Assembly: GCA_044432725.1 (NCBI GenBank)
Contig: JAWXUL010000014.1
Span: 1-64,000 of the forward strand
Direction: 5' to 3'
DNA: 64,000 nucleotides
Origin: JAWXUK01 sp044432725
GTDB lineage: Bacteria; Bacillota; Clostridia; Oscillospirales; Oscillospiraceae
Shown here: one piece after another, positions 54,800 through 63,900 of the stretch
How positions within the stretch are numbered: position 1 is the stretch's first letter
Layout of the letters: each line of letters opens with the position of its first letter
The notes under the pieces: model-generated
Database searches by the model: none
What the model was told of the DNA's origin: nothing
What the model saw: only the letters and a program-made list of their open reading frames with translations
Translations under genes and position numbers: made by a program

Positions 54800-57613
54800 C
54801 TACTGTTGTTCTTCGATGATAATATTGTCGTTTTCGTGGAGATGTTGCACGAAAAACCCTTCTTGACCATTCACTAGCATCAAAATTGGCTTGCTGACAC
54901 GGCGGAAATCTATGTCAGTTTTATCTAGCAAATCCATTAAATAATAGGGGGAACCATCCACTTTAGGAGGTAGCTGTATCACAGAACCATTCAAAGTGAT
55001 AATCCCTTGCGTCAGTGAAGTTCTTCCCCCTTCTGGTTTTGGGGGTGCTGGTTTTACTGGAGCCTCTTCCGCTTTTTTCTTTTCTTCTTTCACTGGAGCA
55101 GTTTCTTTTACTGCAGAGGCAACTGCTGGTTTCACGCTGGGAGGTGCTTCCACGTTCTCTTTGGGGCTAGTGGCTTTTTCTGCAATTTCAGCAGGGATTT
55201 CAGTGAAATCTTTAGACAAAGAAGGCAAAGGTCCTGTGGGCATTACAGGTGCTTCCTGATCTGGCAGTTGTTCTTGAATCGACTTTGGCAGAGGTGCAGT
55301 GTTTTCAAGTTGAGCGTTTTTTTCCAAAGAAGGAGCTTTTTCTGCCATTTTCTTTTCTGCTACTTCTGTTGGAGTTACAGGAGTGGCAACAGGCTTCACA
55401 GGTGTGGCAACAGGCTCTATAGGTGTGGCAACAGGCTCCACAGGAGTGGCAACAGGCTCCACAGGAGTGGCAACAGGCTCCACAGGGGTAGCAACAGGCT
55501 CCACAGGGGTCGCAACAGGCTCCACAGGAGTGGCTACAGGAGCCACAGGGGTGGCAACAGGAGCAACAGGCGTGGCAACAGGCTCCACAGGAGTGGCAAC
55601 AGGTGCGACAGGGGTGGCTACAGGCTCCACAGGAGTGGCAACAGGTGCCACAGGGGTGGCTACAGGTGCCACAGGTGGTGTCACTGGGGAAGGAGACGCT
55701 TTTTTGACTGGAGCACTTGGTACGGTATCTTTGGGGAATTCCACAGCAGATTTGCTCTCTGGCATAGGTTTGATCACTGGCTTCTCGACTTGAGAAGTCA
55801 CAGCACTCTGTGGTTTGGTAATGGGAATGGGGGTGATATTATCCCCACCATATATTTTCACATCTGGCTCTAAGAAGGGGCTTGCTGAATCTTCTGACAA
55901 GATGGTGAAATCTGTTTGCAGACCCATACTGCCACGCTGAATACTTCTGGTATCTTCTGGCAAAGAAACAGGGTTCCCTTCTGTATCCACAGGCTGTAGT
56001 TCTGAAGCAGTGAGAGGGCGAGGATTACGTCGCCCAGCCACAGTGGGCGTGGTAGTGCTGTTGATAGTAGTGACAGAATCTCCACTTTTCAAAGGGGTGC
56101 TCCAAGGAACTTCTTCCCCATTGAGCTGCACTTTTCCCGCATAATCCCCCAACAGTTCCTGTAGGGTACAGGTGGCAGACTCACCATCAATGGCGGGAAC
56201 AAATTCGATACTATCCCCAGCACTGACCACAGCACCAGCAGCAGAAGCCTCGCCGTTTAGGCGAAGAATACCAGGGATAGAAGCCTTACCACGGATGATT
56301 TTTTTGTTACCATTGATCATCAATGCAAGGTTTTTCCCTGTTCGACCAATCAAATCAGCTGCTGTAAAACCATTCATCATTAAAATATCCAAAAGACTGA
56401 GGGTGCCACTACGGAAAAGCTTGGCACCTTTGCCGTTTAGGGTGATATGATAGCTATCATTGATCAGCCCCAAGCCAGCAGAAACAGCAATCCCCAATGG
56501 GGTGGCATATTCTGGATCTTCTAATTGATAATTTTCTGATGCAATGGTTCTGTTATAGTTGCTACCAGCCACAGCAATCCGATGGCTTTGGATTTCCAAA
56601 TATCCAGCGAGCATTTCAGTGATGCCCTCTAGCTTGGACCCACCACCAGCCATAAAGACAGCCGCAGGGGAGCAACCATTGATGGCACGAATCTGCTTGG
56701 CAATTTCTTTCACCAAGTTTTTGGTGGCTTCAGAAACGGCTTCGCTGATTTGATGTCCTGTGGTATTTTCTTCGATGCCCAAAACGTTGATATATTTGAT
56801 TTCTCCGGCTGACAGGTTTGTTTTCAGACTTTCTGCTGTTTTAAAGTCAATCAGGAAATGTCTCATCAACATTTCTGTGATTTCGTCCCCTGCAATGGTT
56901 GCCATGGTATAACCCACCACAGAACCATCTCGACAAACAGCAATATCAGAAGTACCAGCGCCGATATCCACCAGCACAAGGTTGAGCAAGCGCAAATCAG
57001 GAGGAATGGTGGCATTTAATGCAGCAATCGGTTCCAGTGTTAGACTTGCCACTTCAAGACCAGCAATCTGTACCACAGAATAGAGCCCCTCGACCACCTG
57101 ACTGGGAAGGAAGGTGGCAACTACTTCAGCTTCCATGATCCGTCCATTATGTCCTTTGATGGTGGTCATGGGATATCTATCTAAAAGATACTGTGCAACA
57201 GTATAACCAACCAGATAGAAACGTTGGTCTTTGTGATGCTCACTGAGCTTTGATTCAGCATCTGCAATGGCGATGGCTTCCAGTTGGCTGATATAATCAT
57301 CTGTTACTGTTTCCACACCAGATAACTCTACCATTGCATGGGCTCGCTCCATACGCAAAGAACGACCAGCTGCAGCCACACAGACACGGCTGAGGGGTGA
57401 GCCGATTTGCTCTTCTAGCCGTTCTTTCACAATGGTGACAATCTTTGCCACCTGATCAATATCCTCGATCTGTCCATCCATCATGGCACGTTTCACGTGC
57501 TCTTCTTTTGCCATATACAAAACATGGAACATTTCGCCCCGTGCTTCGCCTACTACACCAATTACGCTTCTCGTTCCAATATCTAACGCAAAAATAAGTT
57601 CCGATTGACTCAT
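54800..57613 (-). CDS. Large FtsA-like ATPase with heptapeptide repeats and beta-grasp-like tails
   Basis: 937 residues from ATG 57611-57613 behind GAGGTGAG. Residues 1 to about 385 are an actin-like FtsA/PilM fold: FALDIGTRSVIGVVGE (phosphate 1), an SHS2 insertion (PLSRVCVAAAGRSL), LVDIGAGTSDIAV (phosphate 2) and FMAGGGSKLEG (adenosine). Two small beta-rich domains (about 395-520) follow, then 14 PVATPV(E/A) heptads (about 645-743), a charged linker, and a C-terminal beta-rich domain (about 860-937). Ordinary FtsA is about 420 residues and ends in a membrane helix, which I do not see here. It is co-transcribed with an FtsE-like ATPase. Confidence 0.8.
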   Translation of the reverse strand: MSQSELIFALDIGTRSVIGVVGEARGEMFHVLYMAKEEHVKRAMMDGQIEDIDQVAKIVTIVKERLEEQIGSPLSRVCVAAAGRSLRMERAHAMVELSGVETVTDDYISQLEAIAIADAESKLSEHHKDQRFYLVGYTVAQYLLDRYPMTTIKGHNGRIMEAEVVATFLPSQVVEGLYSVVQIAGLEVASLTLEPIAALNATIPPDLRLLNLVLVDIGAGTSDIAVCRDGSVVGYTMATIAGDEITEMLMRHFLIDFKTAESLKTNLSAGEIKYINVLGIEENTTGHQISEAVSEATKNLVKEIAKQIRAINGCSPAAVFMAGGGSKLEGITEMLAGYLEIQSHRIAVAGSNYNRTIASENYQLEDPEYATPLGIAVSAGLGLINDSYHITLNGKGAKLFRSGTLSLLDILMMNGFTAADLIGRTGKNLALMINGNKKIIRGKASIPGILRLNGEASAAGAVVSAGDSIEFVPAIDGESATCTLQELLGDYAGKVQLNGEEVPWSTPLKSGDSVTTINSTTTPTVAGRRNPRPLTASELQPVDTEGNPVSLPEDTRSIQRGSMGLQTDFTILSEDSASPFLEPDVKIYGGDNITPIPITKPQSAVTSQVEKPVIKPMPESKSAVEFPKDTVPSAPVKKASPSPVTPPVAPVATPVAPVATPVEPVATPVAPVATPVEPVATPVAPVATPVAPVATPVEPVATPVEPVATPVEPVATPVEPVATPVEPVATPIEPVATPVKPVATPVTPTEVAEKKMAEKAPSLEKNAQLENTAPLPKSIQEQLPDQEAPVMPTGPLPSLSKDFTEIPAEIAEKATSPKENVEAPPSVKPAVASAVKETAPVKEEKKKAEEAPVKPAPPKPEGGRTSLTQGIITLNGSVIQLPPKVDGSPYYLMDLLDKTDIDFRRVSKPILMLVNGQEGFFVQHLHENDNIIIEEQQ
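55383..55682 (-). repeat. 21-bp minisatellite, 14 tandem units
   Basis: Fourteen imperfect copies of a 21-bp unit encode PVATPV plus E, A, K or T. Neighbouring units are nearly identical at the DNA level, so unit number may vary between strains. The antisense frame across it is an artefact of the repeat. Confidence 0.93.
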
Positions 57614-57645
57614 ATCTTTCTCACCTCTGTTCTCACTGCTGTTAC

Positions 57646-58386
57646 TTATATAATAATTCTTGGGGCTTCTTTGCCGTGTGTTTTGGGGGCGATGATATCC
57701 CCATATCTGCCGTTTGGCACATCGCCAATCAAGCGACCGTCTACCATTGTCATCACACGACGACGCATCATGGAAACATAGTTCCCAGCATGGGTGACCA
57801 TAATGACTGTGGTGCCACGACGGTTCAGCTCTTTGAGCAGTTCTAGTAAATCCCAAATATTCTCGTCATCTAAATTGGCTGTGATTTCATCTACTAAAAG
57901 GATGTTGGGGCTGTTGATGATGGCACGTGCCAGTTCTACACGGCGAGCCTCTCCAATGGAGAGTTCTCCTGGGAATTTGTCCTCTACTTTAGGCATCCCC
58001 ACAAGTCCCAATGCCTTGGTCACAGCTTCAGGGATTTGATGCACATTGCCACCAGCTCTTGCCACAATGGCAAGATTATCGCCGATGGTGCGACGACGCA
58101 TAAGTTGAGAATCCTGCCATACATGACCAAAATTACGGCGCAGTTTATTTTTGCGAAAATCTATTTTTTTAGAAAATTTCATTTCGTCAATAAAAACGGA
58201 GCCATGGCTAGGAGGAATGACACCGCTCATTAATTTTAGTAGGGTGCTTTTTCCAGAGCCACTGGCACCCACAACGAAAACAAACTCCCCTTGTTTGATT
58301 TCAAGGGAGACATTCTCTAGGGCGTTTTTCACGGCATCATGTTGTTTATATGTGCGATAAACAGATTCTAGTCTGATGACTGGCAT
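57646..58386 (-). CDS. FtsE-like ABC ATPase without FtsX
   Basis: 246 residues. Walker A is VVGASGSGKSTLLKLM and Walker B is ILLVDEIT, with ANLDDENIWDLLELL after it and the H-switch MVTHAG. The signature reads LSIGEARRVELARAI instead of LSGGEQQRV. The order and length resemble FtsE, which with FtsX activates septal hydrolases. The Walker B proline (DEPT) is isoleucine. No permease gene is adjacent; the FtsA-like gene follows after 32 bases, so a role in division or envelope assembly together with it is likely. Confidence 0.85.
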   Translation of the reverse strand: MPVIRLESVYRTYKQHDAVKNALENVSLEIKQGEFVFVVGASGSGKSTLLKLMSGVIPPSHGSVFIDEMKFSKKIDFRKNKLRRNFGHVWQDSQLMRRRTIGDNLAIVARAGGNVHQIPEAVTKALGLVGMPKVEDKFPGELSIGEARRVELARAIINSPNILLVDEITANLDDENIWDLLELLKELNRRGTTVIMVTHAGNYVSMMRRRVMTMVDGRLIGDVPNGRYGDIIAPKTHGKEAPRIII

Positions 58387-58706
58387 TGCAACACTTCCTT
58401 CTTCTTTCCCTGAATCCTAATGAAAGGAAACAAAGGCAATCGACTTTTCTACATATACTATTTTATATGATAAATGAAAATTTCGCAAGTGTTTCTTTGG
58501 AAAAAAAGAATTTATTTTTTCCAGTCAAAATAGTAAGAGGAAGAAAAGGATTGGTGCAAGCTGTCTAGGCTTTGCTTTTGGAAAAAGAAAGGGGAGAGAG
58601 GAATCAGAAGAAAGAATAGGAAAAATACGATTTTCTAGGGATTTCCTCTAGCAATGGAAAAGAATTTCTGTTATAATAGGAAAATAGAAAAAAGGAGGTG
58701 ACTTTT
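58387..58706. other. Divergent intergenic region, FtsE-like / C39-like
   Basis: 320 bases with no gene. TATAAT occurs at 58673-58678 on the plus strand, about 30 bases before the C39-like gene, without a convincing -35. The minus-strand promoter for the FtsE-FtsA unit must also lie here. Confidence 0.4.
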
Positions 58707-59690
58707 ATGGGAAAGAAAAAAATGCCCCTAGGGATGATGATTCTTCTAGGGCTTACCTTGGCGACTATTTGTATCGGTACCACTTGGCTTTTTGCGGCTT
58801 CCTTGGCTGATCCTGATCTTTTTGTAAAAGTTACCACCCCTGTGGTCGAGTTTGTAGAAGACTCTGTAGATTATGCAGAGAAACAAGTAGAAAAGTTAGG
58901 AAATTCATGGGACAACAGTGTCCAAAATGTAAAAAATTATTTCGCAGAGAAAAAAGAGTCAGTGGACGCTTATTTCAAAAGAAAAGAAGACGAAAAAAAG
59001 GCACAAGAACTCATTGCAGAACGGAAAGAAGAGGTACTGGCAGAGCTTGCATTGGAGGACAATCAGTCGTACCAAGACACAAGCCTTGCTGCCCCAAGGG
59101 ATTTGGCTGATTACGAGGTGACTCATTTTGAAGTTAATGATTTCACAGGCTTAGAATTGGTGCTGGGTGGAAACCATCCTTTGATTTATTTCAACCAAAC
59201 CGACCCTCAGTGGGGAAAATATGGAACTGATTCCATCTCTGGTTATGGATGTGGTCCCACAGCCATGGCAATGGTGGTGTCCACATTAAAAGGCACTTAC
59301 ATCACCCCACAAGAAATGTCAGATATTTTCGTGGAAGAGGGCTATTGGGCGAAAGGTGGAGGGACTTATTATCATTTTGCTGACGGCTGTGGAGAAGTAT
59401 TTGATTTAAATGTTGCCTATCTCTCAGCAGAAGAAACCACAGCAGATGATTTACGTCAACATATTTTGGAGAACAGATTGATTGTTGCGTTGGTAGGGCC
59501 TGGGCATTTTACCAGTGGAGGACATTATATCGTTCTCCGTGGGGTGACTCTTTCTGGAGATATACTGGTGGCAGACCCAGCCAGTCGTGACCGAAGCTTG
59601 ATTCTGTGGGATCCCCAGTTGATTTTGGACGAGCTATCCTCTTCCAGAGCTGCTGGAGCACCCATGTGGGTCTTTTCTAAAGGAGGCTAA
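58707..59690 (+). CDS. Membrane-anchored C39-like cysteine peptidase
   Basis: 327 residues from ATG 58707, with AGGAGG eight bases upstream; the GTG at 58698 is part of the ribosome site. An N-terminal membrane anchor (about 9-32) precedes a charged coiled coil (about 55-115) and a Peptidase_C39_2 papain-like domain (about 145-325). The catalytic Cys is near residue 182 (GYGCGPTAMAM), His near 273 (GGHYIVLRG) and Asp near 290 (VADPAS). The active site would face outside the cell. The substrate is unknown; wall-associated processing is plausible. Confidence 0.88.
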   Translation: MGKKKMPLGMMILLGLTLATICIGTTWLFAASLADPDLFVKVTTPVVEFVEDSVDYAEKQVEKLGNSWDNSVQNVKNYFAEKKESVDAYFKRKEDEKKAQELIAERKEEVLAELALEDNQSYQDTSLAAPRDLADYEVTHFEVNDFTGLELVLGGNHPLIYFNQTDPQWGKYGTDSISGYGCGPTAMAMVVSTLKGTYITPQEMSDIFVEEGYWAKGGGTYYHFADGCGEVFDLNVAYLSAEETTADDLRQHILENRLIVALVGPGHFTSGGHYIVLRGVTLSGDILVADPASRDRSLILWDPQLILDELSSSRAAGAPMWVFSKGG

Positions 59691-59693
59691 TCC

Positions 59694-59870
59694 GTGTTCC
59701 CTAAAGGGCAGAAAGACTGGCTCCATCTGACAAAAAAACAGAAGAAGCGTTTTGAAAAACCACCTTCCCAAAGAGCAGGAAAGGTGGTGTGTAGCATAGA
59801 AAGTCCAAGTTACAATCCCACGAAAACTTTGCCATATTCGTCCGATGAAAGGGAGGGCAATCCCAAATAA
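59694..59870 (+). CDS. Possible small basic protein
   Basis: 58 codons from GTG 59694 to TAA 59868-59870. GGAGG lies within the last codons of the C39-like gene, eight bases before the GTG, which is a good coupled start. The peptide begins MFPKGQKDWLHLTKKQKKRF and is lysine-rich, with no membrane segment. The fli operon terminator (minus strand, 59755-59788) overlaps it, which argues against it. No family is known. Confidence 0.4.
   Translation: MFPKGQKDWLHLTKKQKKRFEKPPSQRAGKVVCSIESPSYNPTKTLPYSSDEREGNPK
59755..59788 (-). terminator. Terminator of the fli gene run
   Basis: On the minus strand ACCACCTTTCC pairs with GGGAAGGTGGT (one mismatch), followed by TTTTTC. Confidence 0.72.
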
Positions 59871-59935
59871 TTCCCCATTTTCCTTAGCAAAAATGAACAG
59901 ACAAGATTTCTGATAATTGGTCAATAGAACAAGGA

Positions 59936-60325
59936 TCACTTACAATAGACGCTTTGATCCCCCGCTATTTTTCGGTTGATTCGTTCATCTAGTACCAGAA
60001 CTTGTTGCAGCAATTCCCCTGTGGCAATCGCTTGTTGCTTCAAGCCTTCTTCCGCTTTGTTAGAAGAAGTTTGTCCTGCCAAGATTTTACGAAGATGGTT
60101 TGATTCTCCTTGGGGCAAATCTGTTAAAATTTTTGTAAATTGCTCTTTGAGTTGTTCCAACTTTTCAATCGGCTCTTGGCGCATACCAAGAAGCATACGC
60201 AAAGATACTTTGTCATTTCTATCCATACTTTCGCCAATTTGTTTACTTAAATCTAAAACTTCCCTTAAAAGATTAAACTTTTTCCGTTCTAAGATGTGAA
60301 TGTCTAGGATTTCTTTTTCTGTCAT
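59936..60325 (-). CDS. FliT/FlgN-like flagellar chaperone
   Basis: 129 residues, entirely helical and rich in Lys, Glu and Leu (ILERKKFNLLREVLDLSKQI, LEQLKEQFTKILTDLP). The size, helical content and position directly after fliS fit FliT-type export chaperones, usually partners of FliD, or FlgN-type chaperones of hook-junction proteins. Sequence identity in this family is low, so the call rests mainly on context. Confidence 0.65.
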   Translation of the reverse strand: MTEKEILDIHILERKKFNLLREVLDLSKQIGESMDRNDKVSLRMLLGMRQEPIEKLEQLKEQFTKILTDLPQGESNHLRKILAGQTSSNKAEEGLKQQAIATGELLQQVLVLDERINRKIAGDQSVYCK

Positions 60326-60338
60326 CGAGTTCTCACTT

Positions 60339-60755
60339 TCATTCTGAGACTGCCATGGCTTCGGGATTGACTGCCTCGGCTGGGGCTGCTAAGCTGTTTT
60401 TCTCAGCCTGGCGGAAGGTATCTCTGAATTCTGATAGCATGGGACGAATATGATCCAAAAGATTTTGGTTTCGACCAATTTTAATTCTTCCCAGAGTATA
60501 GATGAAATATTCGTACATACGAGCGATATCCATGCTAACAGGATAGCTTTTATCCAAAGTCTCGTCTAAATATTTCACAATAGCGATACAGCGATCCACA
60601 GCATCCTCGAACTGAGGATACTCCTTTTTCTTCAGCATAATATCTGCCAAAGTGGAACGTTTCACAAGTTCATCGTATAAAAGTAGTAATAACTCACCTG
60701 TAGACATAGAATTTACAGATTGTTCTTTATAATTGTCATAACCTCGTGGATTCAT
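60339..60755 (-). CDS. fliS: Flagellar export chaperone FliS
   Basis: 138 residues from ATG 60753-60755, with AGAGG eight bases upstream (a GTG three codons earlier is less likely). Typical FliS features are NPRGYDNYKEQSVNSMSTGELLLLLYDEL in part, IVKYLDETLDKSYPVSMDIARMYEYF and GRNQNLLDHIRPMLSEFRDTF. It binds the flagellin C-terminus and prevents early polymerisation. The C-terminal 15 residues are Ala/Glu-rich and non-conserved. It lies between fliD and the fliT-like gene. Confidence 0.95.
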   Translation of the reverse strand: MNPRGYDNYKEQSVNSMSTGELLLLLYDELVKRSTLADIMLKKKEYPQFEDAVDRCIAIVKYLDETLDKSYPVSMDIARMYEYFIYTLGRIKIGRNQNLLDHIRPMLSEFRDTFRQAEKNSLAAPAEAVNPEAMAVSE

Positions 60756-60777
60756 ACCACACACCTCTTTCGATTTT

Positions 60778-60809
60778 CCCAGAACTTTTGCCTTGACAAA
60801 AGTTCTGGG
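60778..60809. other. Strong hairpin between fliD and fliS
   Basis: CCCAGAACTTTTG pairs perfectly with CAAAAGTTCTGGG around six bases. On the minus (gene) strand it has no T-run, so it is more likely an mRNA-stabilising or processing hairpin than a terminator. Confidence 0.6.
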
Positions 60810-60910
60810 ATTTTGTGTTAATCAGTATTCTTTCTAAAAGCAAACAATCATCAAAGAGAAAGGATTTCTTTCTCTCGTACTTGTCATAGAAAGAGTCATA
60901 TTTTTGGATA

Positions 60911-63900
60911 TTAATATCCACCTAAGCCAGCAAGGGCAGAACTTTGAGAGTTGGCATTTGCCATGATCACTTCTAATTTACTAAATTGACTGGTATAGAA
61001 ATCAACTTTATTAGAAAGTCTTTCTTCCCAAGCCACAATCATTTCTTGAAAGTTATCAATCTTATCTTGCATAGAGTTAGAAAGGAGGGACAAAGCACTC
61101 AGTTCTGTACCAGCAGCATTGACCAAGATACCCTTGGTGGCACCAGTGACAGAGGCATAGCTTTCGATACTAGCACTCATTTTTGCCATGACCCCATCAG
61201 CACCACCAGCAGCAGTGGTAGAGGTGAAAGCGTTCATCACAGTCTCGAGATCTGTATCCAAAGCTTTACGGAAAGCATCTTCGTCAAAATCTAGCATTTC
61301 TTCGGAAGCAGTGGTACCAAAACCAACAGAGAAGCCCATATTATACACATCGATACCGAAGCTACCAGAAGTGGAGAAAACAGTTGACAGTGAATTGTAT
61401 AAACTACGCATATTGCTGTCACCAAACAAGATGCCAGTTTGTGCTTTTTCGTTATAGCTGTCTACAGCAGCTTCTGTCATGCTGTTGGCATCTTCGTCAG
61501 TGAGAGGGAGATAGCCAGTACCAGATGTGGTGGAAAGTGGTACTTCTGTGAAATAATTTTTAATTTTCGACATCATTTCATTATAAGCAGTAACCATTTC
61601 TTTCACTGTATCAACGATTTCATCAAAATCTTTTTCTTCTTCAAAGGTGATGACATCATCCATCACCAAATCGTCCACTTTACTGGTCCAATCGCTGACA
61701 GTAAGGTCAATGGTATTACCCTCTGCATCCGTGTTGTTAAAGACCTTGTTCGCTGTGACAGTCAAACCTTCAATATCAAAGGTATTTGTACTACGTTCCA
61801 GTGTCAGTTGTTCGCCGTTGACAGACACCACCATGATGGCATTTTTACCTTGGTTTGCTGTCACAGAATCACTTGCACCATCATAGCTTGTGATGACTTT
61901 ACTGGTACCAGCAGTTGTGACCACATCTTCTAAAATATCTGTACTGTTTATTTCTGTATCTTCTTCGCCTACGCCACCATGGTTCACTAAGACTTTATAA
62001 GAATCTTCATCATCTGTACGTAAGGTTAATTTGACGCCATCATCTGTGGTGACAAAACGTTCATTATCTCCATAATAGGATGTGATGAATCCAAGCATAT
62101 CGTTGTATGTTGGTTTGTAACTATCGTCATATGAGTCACCTTCCTTGTCTTTCAGCGCAGTGACCAGTGATTCATGGTTATAGGTGACATTATCAATGGT
62201 AATACTATAATCTTCAGGTAGTGCCTTGTCTGCATCAGCAAATTCAAACCCTAGATCAATTTCCACTGTTTGCCCCATTACTGTTTCTGTGGTTTCTTTC
62301 CCCAGAACCAAATCGTCTCCGATTTTCACATAAGCGTCATCGTTTGATTCTGTCAGCATGGTGAACTTGCCATCTGCGTAAGTCAGTTCAGCAGCACCAT
62401 CTAAATCTTTATTGACACGTGCCACAAATTCATCCACAGTTTCTGTTGGTGTGCCAGTATCATCTGTTGCCAAGGTATAGGTTTTGGCATCATCCCCTGA
62501 GCCAAAACCAACCACTACATCTATTGTAGAATCAGCTAGAGCAGCATCTAGTTCAGTACTGACATCAGCGCTGGTGTATTCATTTTCGTTATAGCTTTCC
62601 CCAGTGTTTCCAAAGAGTTTTTCTGCAAGTCCACCACCGAAATTGATTTCAGAAGCAGCCCCTGTTTCTTTACTGGTGAAGACCACATTGTTGGTCAAGG
62701 AAGAGTAAGCAACTGTGACTCCTGCATCGCTAGAATTAATGGCATCAATCACATCTTGCAAGGTGCTGTCTCCGTCGAAAACACCCACTTCTTCCCCGTT
62801 GATTTCCAGAATTTCACCCACACGAAGATCGCCGTCTTTGTTTAATTTTACCCATTGAGGTTCGTCGTCTGAACCTAAGTTCACCACAGTGTCACCATCA
62901 GAGTCAATTTGCTCTTTGGTTGCAGTGTTATAGGAAACAGAACCCACAGCAGTCAGATAGGATTGACCATCTTTCAAAAGGCTGTTGTAATAAGTGCCAT
63001 TATATTTACTGCTGTAATCAACAGTACTGCTGTCAACGACACCTTCTCCCAAAATTTTGTCCAAAGAATCAGAGGTGGAGATGGAGTTGCTTAAAGTGTT
63101 GCCACCAAATCCCAAGAACTTCCCTGCAGTAGAGGTCACATTCAGGGTGTTACCATTGGTGGTGGATGTGATATTAAAGGAGAGTTGCAGTTCGTTGCTC
63201 TTGCCATCTCCTTCGTTTGTCACAGTGACAGAAGTACCAAATTTCTTGGCAAGCTGGTCATTCAAATCACTGGTGACATAATCAGCATAGGTACCAGAAA
63301 ACTCACCTGAGGCATAAGCTTTTTTGTAATCAGTTTCTTCTGCGAGTCTGAAAGTAGAAGAAGAACCATTATAATTGACAGTGATAGTTTGCCCATCAAT
63401 CAGGGAAGCATTGCTGACTTCGTCCACATACTTGCTCATATCTCTGCTAGGCGCCATAAAAGTTGCAGATTTATCATAAGAGGTAGAGGCAGTGATGCCT
63501 AAAGTACTTTTCAAACCTGAACTTGCAGAACTAATAAAGATATCGTTTCCTGCATTGTTCAGATCATTAAAGGTAATTTGCCCTGTGGAATTGTTATAAA
63601 CAGCTTCCATTCTGGTACTAGCAGGGTCACCGCTGATGGTTTGTGATTTTAATTTGTCGTTGATTAAATTAGCGAGGGCTTGACCTGTGGATAAGCTATC
63701 ATTATTGTTGTCAAGAATGTCAGTGTCATCAAATTCGATGGTCACTTTGGAAGAACCATAGTTCAAAGTGACATAACCGCTCAGCAGACCAACCTCAGAT
63801 TTTTCACTGAGATCCACATTTTCAGCTAATGCAGTTGACATATCGTTGGATTCAGAAAGCTTGGAGCTGATAACTTGACTGGAGGTTGCTGTTTGTAACA

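Noticed and set aside
55383..55793. A plus-strand frame encoding glycine/threonine-rich repeats, and a possible CRISPR-like array.
   Set aside because: The 21-bp units are contiguous with no unique spacers and encode in-frame heptads of the FtsA-like protein on the minus strand.
59634..59939. A 101-codon minus-strand frame between the C39-like and fliT-like genes.
   Set aside because: It overlaps the certain C39-like gene end and the fli terminator, and has no ribosome site.
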